Part shown: positions 55,690 to 64,000 of the stretch, piece by piece
Layout: every line of letters starts with the position of its first letter
Numbering within the stretch: position 1 is the stretch's first letter
Assembly (NCBI GenBank): GCA_031213475.1
Contig: JARUPZ010000034.1
Location: 1,694,501 to 1,758,500, forward strand
Source: Nereocystis luetkeana
Lineage: Eukaryota > Sar > Phaeophyceae > Laminariales > Laminariaceae
Reading direction: 5' to 3'
Length of the DNA stretch: 64,000 nt
Program-made: the position numbers and the translations under genes
The notes under the pieces: model-generated
Databases searched by the model: none
What the model was told of the DNA's origin: nothing
What the model saw: the letters and a program-made list of their open reading frames with translations, nothing else

Positions 55690-56945
55690 TTCCGATTTTA
55701 TCTTCAACTTTGTTTGGGACTCCGGAAGCCTTCGCTCCCCTGCCTTCGCGCTTGCTTTTTCGACCGCTTCCCTCGACGGTCGCGCGAGCCGTACTCCGAC
55801 GTGTGTTCTCCCGTGCGCGCGTCTCGGAGTCTCGCGCCACCGACTGAGCGCGGCGACCCCGAACTTGAGGGATATTTGCTGGAAAAAGGAGACACGGAAG
55901 TTCTATTTTCTGTGGTCCTGGAAATTTGTTTAGTTAGGTGTTGTTGCTCCGCGAAGAGCTTCTCGTGACAGGCTTCATCTTACAGTAGTAGTAGCTTTCT
56001 ACTCTCCGAGGTTCGATCTCACGGTCTTGCTGATGCTACCGCTTTCTACCGACTGCCTTACTTTGCGGGCCGCCGCCATCGGCCTGTTCGAATCCCTCGG
56101 CCCTGCCTTTCTCGGTGGCTCCCTTCCCTTGCCCCTGTCTCTTCGCCGGACGACTACACGCGCCTTCTCGGCGTATCGCGCAGTTCTTGGTACCAGATCG
56201 TTGCAAATCCCGGTGATTTGCTTTGTTGTTTTTTTTAGTAAAAAATTGATAACTCGGCACATCTTCTCTTTTCCCCCTACTACTACGTATTGTTCTAAAA
56301 GGTACACGGGTTGCTCGTGTACTCAGGATGCGAACCATTGAAGGGTTCATAATTTTTGCGGTGGGTTTTTAGTGGTTCAAACTGACAGTCCCGTTTTCGA
56401 TCACGAACTCGAAGAATATTTTGCTGCGTTGAGGAGACACGGAGCTCCATCTTCGGTTTGCGTGAAGCCTTCGCTATCGATTTATCCTTGAACTTTGTCT
56501 GGGACTCCGGACGCCTTCGCCTCCCTGCCTTCATGCTCGCTTTTTCAACCTCGATACGTATTGACAGTCTCATGTATTCTTGGGTGCGATATCTATGAAA
56601 GCTTATTATTTACCTGGTACACTGTATACGTGACAGACTTGATCTTATCTCATTTTCTCTCCGAGGTTCGATCTCTCGGCCTTGCTGATGCTACCGCTTT
56701 CTCCCGACTCCCTTGCTTTGCGGGCCACCATCGGCCTGATCGACCGCCTCGGTCTTGCCTTACTCGTTGGCTGCCTTCCATTGCCCCTCTCTCTTCGACG
56801 GACGACTGCACGCGCCTTCTCGGGGTATCGCACCGTTCTTGGTACCAGATCGTTGGATATTATCATCCTGGTGATTGCTGTGTTGGTGTTTTTAAACTCG
56901 GCACGTCTTCTGTTTTCGCCGGGATTCACACTGAGAATACTACCC
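55690..56945 (-). repeat. Tandemly duplicated Arg/Lys-rich coding-like unit (order B-C-B-C)
   Basis: On the minus strand, 56661-56890 and 56018-56235 encode the same pattern: NDLVPRT.RY.EKAR.VVRRR, RG.GR.P..KA.PR.S.RPM, ESGSISK..RSNLGE. The two copies differ by a 3-base indel that keeps the frame. A second block (FV..GLRKPS/R-type on plus, KASMKAGRRRRPESQTKFKD on minus) near 56470-56550 recurs near 55690-55760. I do not recognise the product. It may be exons of a basic nuclear-type protein or a repeat with an open frame. Confidence 0.5.
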
Positions 56946-56958
56946 ATGTCGTCAGCAG

Positions 56959-57067
56959 TATTACGGGGGACCATAGTTAATAGGACCTATGGTATACATA
57001 AAAACCTATATGTTCAACAATTTTTACTAACAATATTTGGTCCTATTAACTATGGCCCCCCGTAATA
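56959..57067 (-). mobile_element. MITE family A, copy 14
   Basis: Reverse orientation, intact ends and TA flanks: TTACGGGGGACCATAGTTAA ... TAACTATGGCCCCCCGTAA. Confidence 0.95.
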
Positions 57068-57279
57068 GTAGTACGAGTACTTTGCGGTTGTTCTGTATTG
57101 CCGATCGATATCAGGTATCAGGTATCCGGTAGGTGCTCGATACTGCCCATCATTCTTGCAGTATCTCGATTGCTGCCTGCTGTTCTCAGGATTGAGTGCG
57201 ACAATGTGCGTACAGTACGCGTCCTGTTCTCGCAGTAAATTATGCCTATACTGCAAGTTGCTGTCTGCTGCGATGCCGT

Positions 57280-57460
57280 GCATACCGCTGCTGCTGCTGT
57301 TGTTGTTGTGCTGCTGGTGTTGCGGCTGGGTCTGCACAGCAGCAGCAGCTGCAGCAACCGACCGCAGCAGCAGCGATGCCTGCTACTACTCTTGCTGCTG
57401 CTGTTGCTGCTACTGGTACATTTTATGTTATGCTGCAGCGCTGCAGCTGCTATCGCTTTC
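57280..57460 (+). repeat. CTG/CAG triplet-rich tract
   Basis: Runs of GCTGCTG and CAGCAGCAG in both directions. Cys/Leu/Ala-rich frames are by-products. Confidence 0.8.
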
Positions 57461-57679
57461 GTGTGCGGGAGAGGTCATCTCCTCTGCACAAGCGCCGTTG
57501 GAAGTAGGTATACAGCTCGCCTTAGAAAGGGGTGATATAGGCGTGGGTTTTGGGTACTTGGCAACTGGGCAGCAAAAGGGTAGCAAAACTACAGCAGTAT
57601 ACTATCATCGTGAACAAAATTAAAGCAATCTCAGTCCTGTGAGAAACCCCTCGGAACTGAGCTGATTTCTTCCCCCGAC

Positions 57680-59059
57680 AGTAGCAACTGAGCTCCAAAT
57701 TATCGATGATCTCCTGGCCCATAAGAAATAATAGACGGTTGTGATTTCCGGGCTTCAGAGTACATGGCTGAAAAAGACAAAAATAGTAACGTCCCGAACA
57801 AATGTGCTATAAAAGTTGGTCTATAAAATCCGAGTGAGACAGATACGAAAACTGAGAACTGACACTCAGCAGTGCCTTTTCCCTGCATCACTTGGCAGTG
57901 CCCGGATCCCGTTCGTAACAAGATCGAATGGTACATTCATGTCAACTTCCTTAAAAGTAATCACACGACTTGGCACTGGGGTATATTTTCCTATCCGGAG
58001 CATGGGTGCCGGCAGGCACCCATGCGGAGCCCTTCCTGGTATATATATACTGCTGTATACCAGGTACCTGGTAAGACACCACAGCAGTTCGGATGTTCGC
58101 ATGTTGGGTGCGAATCTGAGCTGCATGGGACATTCTCAGTTACCCAGAGCTACGAGTACCAGGTATTATGCTCACATAAAAGCAAAATGATTACCTTTCG
58201 TTCCGAGTCAGCAGCAGAACGGCCGTCATGTTTAGGCTGGAGGTCACGCTCGTCGAGATCAAGCCTCCTTCAGACACACGGATCGCAGCTCTCACAAAAA
58301 AACACAGTCTTGCAGTCAGACAGCATATATATACACCGCAGTGGCTGCACCATGAACACCATGTGACCTTCGTTGACTTCTGTGCACACGACGTACTGCT
58401 GTAGAACATGTCACCTGTTGCCTCGTGCTGCCACGTATAAACATGAGGTCGAAGCTTGCATCACACCCCGAGACAGCTGTAAGCGTGTGAATCTCTCGTG
58501 GAACCTACCAGTATGTCCGGAAATGTGAGAATCGTATGGTTACTCATATTGATGACGAAACGACCATTATAAGTTCGGACATAGTGACATTATAAAATCC
58601 GCGTCATCGATGATATCCACCCAAAACCCACTCCCCAGCGTTTAGGTTTTCTATTTATCCATCTGTCGTGCTCTCTCGCCCTCTCCCTCTTTCGCTCTAC
58701 AATCACACAAAAAACATCCTTGCGAGCAATCACCTTTGAGGATTAGTCTCTGCTGCGGCCGTGAACGACCTAGCGCCCGACCCCGACCCGGGTCCCATCG
58801 CGTCATTTCCACTCCAAAATCCGGTCCCAGCTAAACCACTCAATCCCCTGTTGGGGCTGTTGAACGAACGCCGGCTTGCGCTCGCGGGGCCGATGACGCC
58901 TAGACCGCTGCTACTCCTCTGCGCTTGCACAGGCGTGCTCTTGTCTGCGCTGGAAGCAAGGTGTGATATTTCTGTGGTGTTGGTCCTGCGGGCGGAGAAC
59001 GAGCGGAAGAGCTGCCCGGTTGGGTCCTTGGCACCCAAGGCGTGCAGTCTCCGAAGCAT
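57680..59059 (-). CDS. Predicted 5' exons of an unidentified gene with a possible organelle-targeting N-terminus
   Basis: I do not recognise the product. Exons that join in phase on the minus strand: 58734-59059 (ATG 59057-59059, begins MLRRLHALGAKDPTGQLFRS), 58195-58290 and 58068-58134, with a fourth candidate starting at 57767. Donors are GTGATT, GTAATC and GTACCT. The N-terminus is rich in Arg, Ser and Ala with few acidic residues, like a mitochondrial or plastid presequence. The next exons give AAIRVSEGGLISTSVTSSL, a hydrophobic stretch (MTAVLLLT), then RNERMSHAAQIRTQHANI, so one membrane segment is possible. The third exon's donor lies inside a TACCAGGTA motif. The 3' end is not resolved; the frame near 54727 is a candidate. 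Confidence 0.4.
58000..58025. other. Perfect 11-bp hairpin
   Basis: GCATGGGTGCC, loop GGCA, GGCACCCATGC. It lies in a predicted intron and is not followed by a T run. Confidence 0.7.
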
Positions 59060-59421
59060 CGCTGTTTGTGGGGTTGTTTATCACGAGAAGGGCAGGGCTT
59101 GGACCGGCTCTCTCGCCTTGAGGTTCCTTTCGCACTATACAGAAAGTGCGTTGCACGGTAGCGGAGCCCACGGCACGAGAAGGCTACTCTCGTTTTGTCA
59201 CTGCACTCGTTGGTTAGAACAGCCACTAATAGCTACCTGGTAGTTTGGTTGAGGATGAGACGAACGACCCATCCACGTAGCATATGGTAGAGTGAATAGT
59301 GCCCGACCTAAACAACCCTGTCAACATATCGAAACCCATTTTTCCAAACTTGTACTCGTAGCTCGTACCTCTAATCTGCTGCGCTGTTGAACCTCCTCAA
59401 AAGCTGCTGAAGTGACCGAAC
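59060..59421. promoter_or_regulatory. Possible bidirectional promoter between two divergent starts
   Basis: 362 bp separate the ATG of the leftward frame (59059) and of the rightward frame (59422). No TATA box is evident. TACCTGGTA occurs at 59234. This depends on both gene starts being real. Confidence 0.3.
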
Positions 59422-59495
59422 ATGGCTTCTTTTTCGATGGGCGGTGGCGCGTCGCAGCCGACGATTCAGTGGCTGTGGATGGACGACAGTAGCAG
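59422..59495 (+). CDS. Possible first exon of a WWE-domain protein
   Basis: ATG in a good context (ACATGG) opens MASFSMGGGASQPTIQ followed by WLWMDDSSR, then a GTGCAA donor at 59496. The pattern W-x-W-x-D-D resembles the start of a WWE domain, whose partner W-x-P-Y/F would be expected in the next exon. No such exon was found downstream, where a SINE, dispersed repeats and a LINE lie. The gene may be broken, or have a long first intron. Confidence 0.35.
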
Positions 59496-59921
59496 GTGCA
59501 AAACTATAAGCTTGTCATGCTTGCGATGCCCCTTTTTCAAAGTGTACGCAACCTGCCGTAATGTCTCCCCCTTTGATCCAGTCAGTAGCCTTTACGGGAG
59601 ATCTGAATTATTATATTGGATAAAGCCGGAGAATTCGAACAAGACTGCTCGAACCATCAGTAACAGCAGCAGTCGTCTGACTAGCACGCATCACCCCCTT
59701 CCACGTATTCGGATGTGTTTCAAGACGGAAGCCTGCGGTGGGCCTATCCCTTTTTGCCCCGCCCAAGCAGGTGGCGCTACCTCGCTTCCGCCATCACCCG
59801 CTCACTACACAGCGCAGATCATCTTACGTTATTTCGTCATGATCATGATGAGAGATTCACGAGATTCAAGCAAATTTGCAGCAGTTTCAATTTTACGGCT
59901 TCTTTTTTGTCTACTATTAAT

Positions 59922-60040
59922 AGCGGGTCGCCCCGGTGGTTCAAGTGGTTAACCTCGAATTCTACTTCTGTTTGAGTCCTGTGTTCGAGCCCCAGGTGGG
60001 TCGGACTTTGACTTTATTTGCAAAAATTAAAATAAAAAGG
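59922..60040 (+). mobile_element. tRNA-derived SINE
   Basis: A box TGGTTCAAGTGG (59936-59947) and B box TGTTCGAGCCC (59981-59991) have tRNA-like spacing and order. A short body follows, then an A-rich tail (GCAAAAATTAAAATAAAAAG). The acceptor stem does not pair (the start is not complementary to GTGGGTC after the T arm), so it is not a functional tRNA gene. Confidence 0.6.
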
Positions 60041-60059
60041 ATTCAATCGTTGAGAGCGC

Positions 60060-60290
60060 CTTGCAGCGTGGGTAGGCACAATGCGATGCGAGTCGACGAG
60101 GGAAGAAAAAGCTGAAATATTTCTCGCGATAAAAATGAAGGCACGTACCAACCGTAGCGGGAAGGGGGGAGAAGAGCCTGCTATGTGACCCCGGATCTGA
60201 GTTACACAAGTTGGAAGGAGAGAGAGAAGAAGATGGGCGAAGATAATTAATGGGATGAGCAAAAAAAAAATAATAATAATAATGATAATC
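60060..60290 (+). repeat. Uninterrupted copy of the older dispersed repeat, with (ATA)n tail
   Basis: GTCGACGAGGGAAGAAAAAG, CGCGATAAAAATGAAGGCAC, GGGAAGGGGGGAGAAGAGCC, CCCCGGATCTGAGTTAC and GATGGGCGAAGATAATTAAT match 2110-2530 without the G-bounded insert. Ends in an AATAATAATAATGATAAT tail, so it may be a short retroelement. Confidence 0.65.
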
Positions 60291-60894
60291 GTATTTCTCC
60301 GCGCGAATTCGTTGCATTTTTCTCTTCCTCTTCCTTTTCTGATTGATAAGCCGTACTCAAGGAGCCGTGTGGCGTGGTTGGAAGACGAACCTGCTCTGCT
60401 CGGCTCGTATTGTCTGACGCCAAGGGGCTGGGCATAGTTGACGAACGCAGGGCGGAGACGGCAGTCTGGGTAGCAAGGTACCAGGCGGATTAGCAGGGAG
60501 AACCTGGCTATACTACTCGTACCACAAGCTGCTGCCGCCACCTAGAAGGTGCTTTGGGCTTTGGTCTGCCTGTTATTTCCCCTTTGTTATTTTTCCTTGT
60601 TACTTTCTCCTTGGTTCTTTGTCTTACTCTGTTCACAAGCAGTGGTGTCTTTTGTTATTTCTTCTTTTTTCCAGCTCGTTCTTTTTCAAGTGTAGGCCAC
60701 CTCGCCTGCGGGGGGGGGGGCACGACAGATTGTTTCTCTTAGATTTTGCTTTCATTTTTCTTCTTTTTCTTTTTCGACTTGTCTACCTTGTTTTTGTTTT
60801 CTCTTTGATTGTTTCTTTTCGTTTCACTATTTCATAGATTGCGTATGTCGTGCCTGTCGTATCTAGTATGATGACATGGCTTTTTGCATTGCCC
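60291..60894. other. T-rich non-coding stretch
   Basis: Includes a G run (60710-60719) and long T/C-rich DNA. No gene recognised. Confidence 0.4.
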
Positions 60895-61065
60895 ACTGCA
60901 GTTCACACTGCACACGTGGCAACGTAGTATCTCTGTGGCGTAGCTTTGTGACCACAGAACTTGTATCTCTTCTAGGATGGAAGAATCGGCACGGACACTG
61001 GTTGTGCTGGATGTCGACGGGTAGAAAGAACGGTTTAATGTGAAGAACACACACACACACACACA
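60895..61065 (+). repeat. Dispersed repeat, pair with 12755-12925
   Basis: GTAGTATCTCTGTGGCGTAG, GTATCTCTTCTAGGATGGAA, CGGCACGGACACTGGTTGTG, GTCGACGGGTAGAAAGAACG, GTGAAGAACACACACACAC. A decayed copy (ACGGACACTGGGTG, GAAGACAGCACACACCC) follows at about 61330-61450. Confidence 0.75.
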
Positions 61066-63197
61066 CACCCTCTCGCTCGCGCTTTGCTCCCGGGCTCGCG
61101 TGCTTACGTGACCACCCCGCTTGCTTGATGAAGAGAAATAAAAAGTGAAGCTGTGGGCTCGAAAAATTACGAAACAACCAAACCTATTTCTGCAAGCTTG
61201 GTGTGATGTTTCGATCGCGGTTCTACGGGGTGAGGTTTTAGAGTAGTCTACCACGGCTACAAATTATTACAGGTACGTATGAAAGCAACGAAATCGTCAC
61301 CAACGTACGTACCAGGCACAGCAGCAGTCTGTGGCCCCAGAGGGACTACAGGATCTCTCTATATACGAGGATACGGAATCAGGACGGACACTGGGTGTAC
61401 TGATGAAGCTGGGGGGAAGTGACGATTTGATATGAAGACAGCACACACCCAAGTATGCTATAGAAGGCGACTGCTGCAGTTACGGTATATTTTTATACTC
61501 CCTGTAGGTGTCGCAGTAGGGTCAGCGCATGGTCCAGGCCAGGCCGGTTGCTCGGGTTCGCGCGTGCTCAAGTCTTGATGCAGAGATAGGTGCGGGGGCT
61601 GAAAATCGTTCAAGCTTCATTGAGCGTCTGCTCTTCATTATATGACAAAAGTGCCACCACCGTCCGTGGTCACACCTGTGTCGTGGGTATAATGATGGCC
61701 CAAAACGAATCAGTCTTGCTGCATCAGGGTGGCGAGCGGTGCATGCGGCATGCGATCCTAAAGCTCGTCGTTCGTGTCATCTGTCATCTATTCCTGCCGG
61801 AAGACACGACCAGGGGGTAGCAAACGCAAAGGCCGTGTCCACATAGCCTGCTTCCTGAAAGCTTGTATTAATAGGAGATACGTAAAAAGTACGAGCCATG
61901 CGTTATTGCGTACCCTGGTACCTGGTATATACAGGGTAGCAGGTACCTCGTTACGGGTAATCCGACACAGTATTAATAGTACTTGTTTGCTTCTCCAAGT
62001 CTGCTTTCCTGCCCATTCGCTTTTATTACGTCTACAGAAGTAGTAGTAGTTGTACAACTAAAAAAAGAATGTACGCAGCAGGACAGGACAACAAGCAATG
62101 AGAAAGTCAGATCGAGATCTACAACAACACAAAACAATGCTCGGCTCGGGGGTCGTTTCGTGTACTGAAGTCGTTGTACGTAGAAAGCATCCGTTCTCGA
62201 ATATGAAATCCCTCCTGGCACAGCTTTCCTGTTTCTTATTAACAGCGGTACAGGTCCGGTACTGCTGCTGTATTATACCTGGTACGTCGTTTTTCGTTGT
62301 TGGTCGTTCTTCGGACCGCTTTTGCACGAAACAACAGTCTTGACGTCTGTAGTATGTGAAGGTGTGAAAGCACTCTGTGACACCAGTACCTGGTAGGAAT
62401 GATAAGAGTACGAGTACTATAAGCCAATCTGCGCCCACGGTTTTGGAGACAAACTACTTGGAATCAGTGTGGGATCAATTCCGGACCTGTTCTCCGGCAC
62501 GATTTTCGCAACCCCATTCCATGTTTCCACGCGCGAACTAAACTTGGTGCACGAGTTTAGTTTTTAGTACTGGTACACGTAGCATGTAAAATAACTCCAA
62601 AGAGCCGCGTACAGCAGCAGGACGTATGACACGTACCAGGTACATACTGCTGTAGGAAGTACTGCTGTACATTTTTTCCGACGAAAAAACAACTTGTATT
62701 CAATTCTGAGGACTGATCCTGAGATAATTCTGCGGATGGCGCTCGCACTCCTTTTTTTTTCGTGTTTTGGCCCGGAACGTGGGACTGGGCCCTGGTACTC
62801 GTAGTTCCAGCCAGGTATGTATAGATGAGCACGCCTGTACAGGTGCAGTATTGGCCGCGTGCGTGAGATGGAAGTACGCCGGATCCGAACATCTCATTGT
62901 TTCGGCGAAACCGGTCGCGGCGTGACCCCAGCCCCCTCGATTTTGGGCCATCTTTAAAAGGCATTTGAGTGGTATTAATAGGTTGACTACGACAGGTTTG
63001 ACTATTTAAAACGAAATCTACGAGAACATGCGGGCGAAGTGCATGATGGTCCACAGCAGAGCCCAAGCCACCAGTGGTCCAGGCGGCTCCGTCCATCGTG
63101 CTGGCAGTCTCCCTCCGCCCCTCCTGTTTCTGCTTCGCGTGCCCTATCTCGGCGCGCCTTTTGATGGGTCTCCGCTATACCTGGTATTATTAAGTGA
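61066..63197. other. Region without a recognisable gene, dense in TA-bounded motifs
   Basis: TACCWGGTA at 61919, 62276, 62387, 62634 and 63178, plus TACTGCTGTA and TACGAGTA motifs. No frame shows family features. Confidence 0.4.
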
Positions 63198-64000
63198 CGT
63201 GTTGCGTACAAAAAGAAACAAAAAAAGAAAAAAAGAAGGCGGGGACGAGCCTCACGTCGGCTGGCAAAGAAAGCAGCACGCGAGGCTCGTAAGAGACAGA
63301 AGGAGGCACTTGTGACGGTAGCGACCTACAATGTGCGCACCCTGGCTGTAAAGGGGAAGAACGGGTACGGACATGACGAGCGGGTACTGGCGAAGGGACG
63401 GCAACTCGGCTGTGACTTCATTGGCCTGCAAGAAACTCGGAGGTCCGGCAGCACGACGTTCCGTGCGGCAGGGTATCGTGTTTTCTGTTCAGGACAGGAA
63501 ACAACAGCCACCAGGCAAGGGCTGTACGGAGTAGGCCTAGCTGTCAAGGAATCGTTGTGCAGTAAGTCTGTGTATACTCATCAGTTCGTTGACGAGCGGC
63601 TAATGTCTATGCGCTTTGAGCTGGCTGGCAAATGCGAGGCAGTCAATTTCGTCGTTGCGTATGCTCCAACTGATTGTACCAAGGACGCCGAACTGAAAGG
63701 TATCTTCTGGCAGAAGCTGGAGTACTTGGTGAAAAAAATCCCGACGAAAGAGTGTCTGTTTGTACTGATGGATGCCAACGCGCGAACTGGACAGAGGAAG
63801 GAAGGGTGCGGTGATGATGAAAGCAGAGTGCTGGGAGCGTATGGACGTGATGTTCGTAACGATAATGGCAGACGGCTCCTGTCGTTCGCCACCAATTGCA
63901 AGTTGGCTCTCACCAACACGTTTTTCAGCACGCGCAAGGGTGGGATATCGCATACTTACAACGGCACCGGCCCGAATGACCGTAAGCGGATTGACTACAT
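63198..64000 (+). CDS. LINE ORF2 N-terminal part: APE-type endonuclease domain (runs off the window)
   Basis: One frame is open from just after TGA 63195 to the window end. After a basic lead (ASRRLAKKAAREARKRQ) it shows the endonuclease/exonuclease/phosphatase motifs: ATYNVRTL (catalytic Asn), CDFIGLQETR (catalytic Glu), VVAYAPT, LMDANAR (Asp-x-Asn) and RKRIDY. The style resembles RTE-clade elements. This nuclease nicks the target DNA for target-primed reverse transcription. No ATG precedes the domain in frame after 63195, so the copy may be 5' truncated or use an upstream start in another frame. Reverse transcriptase should follow beyond 64000. No stop interrupts the 800 bases seen. Confidence 0.9.

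Noticed and set aside
57156..57623. 155-codon Cys/Leu-rich frame
   Set aside because: CTG/CAG triplet tract open in several frames at once; no splice or family support.
59926..60005. Functional tRNA gene
   Set aside because: A and B boxes are present, but the acceptor arms do not pair and one T-stem pair is mismatched, so a SINE is the better call.
60014..60541. 175-codon minus-strand frame with Ile and Leu runs
   Set aside because: It crosses the dispersed repeat at 60060-60290 and its (ATA)n tail. The hydrophobic run is translated from the microsatellite.

Overview
This is eukaryotic nuclear DNA, most likely from a brown alga (Phaeophyceae). Two multi-exon genes with GT-AG introns can be rebuilt. 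One encodes a right-handed beta-helix protein of the mannuronan C-5-epimerase type, the alginate-modifying enzyme family that is strongly expanded in brown algae. The other encodes a DDX21/RH7-type DEAD-box RNA helicase cut into about 16 short exons over 17 kb. The very long introns, the abundant retroelements and the long homopolymer C and G tracts fit a stramenopile genome. I cannot name the genus. Nothing looks bacterial: there are no operons, ribosome binding sites or CRISPR arrays.

Layout from left to right. Positions 375-6865 (+) hold the last five exons of the epimerase-like gene; its 5' end lies outside the window. Positions 6.9-13.3 kb are low-complexity DNA, minisatellites and dispersed repeats without a recognisable gene. 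Positions 13.4-17.6 kb contain two decayed 3' fragments of a non-LTR-type reverse transcriptase with a C-terminal CCHC/nuclease-like region. A complete but inactivated Ty1/copia element lies at 19795-25489, with LTRs and a perfect 5-bp target duplication (TCGTC). Positions 27588-30083 are a non-autonomous LTR element with about 500-bp LTRs and a 1.5-kb interior without pol. The helicase gene lies at 34180-51258 (-), its introns loaded with small transposons. From 52 kb to 61 kb there are further small elements, a duplicated Arg/Lys-rich reading frame, a possible divergent gene pair (59059 leftward, 59422 rightward) and a tRNA-derived SINE. The right edge (63198-64000, +) is the endonuclease domain of a LINE.

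Small repeats dominate. They include 14 copies of a palindromic ~105-bp MITE with TA target duplications, four copies of a second ~85-bp MITE, and two inverted copies of a 0.7-kb TIR element. There is also a foldback element, a repeat family whose copies are usually flanked by long G tracts, and a GATC-rich family.

The most unusual signal is a palindromic nonamer, TACCWGGTA. I count it 30 times by eye, where chance predicts about 0.5. Comparing the two LTRs of the 27.6-kb element, and one MITE copy with its relatives, shows that it can arise as a precise CCWGG insertion plus a duplicated TA. It is often chained with similar TA-bounded motifs (TACTGCTGTA, TACTCGTA). I interpret these as micro-insertions or excision footprints of a TA-targeting transposase; that is inference.
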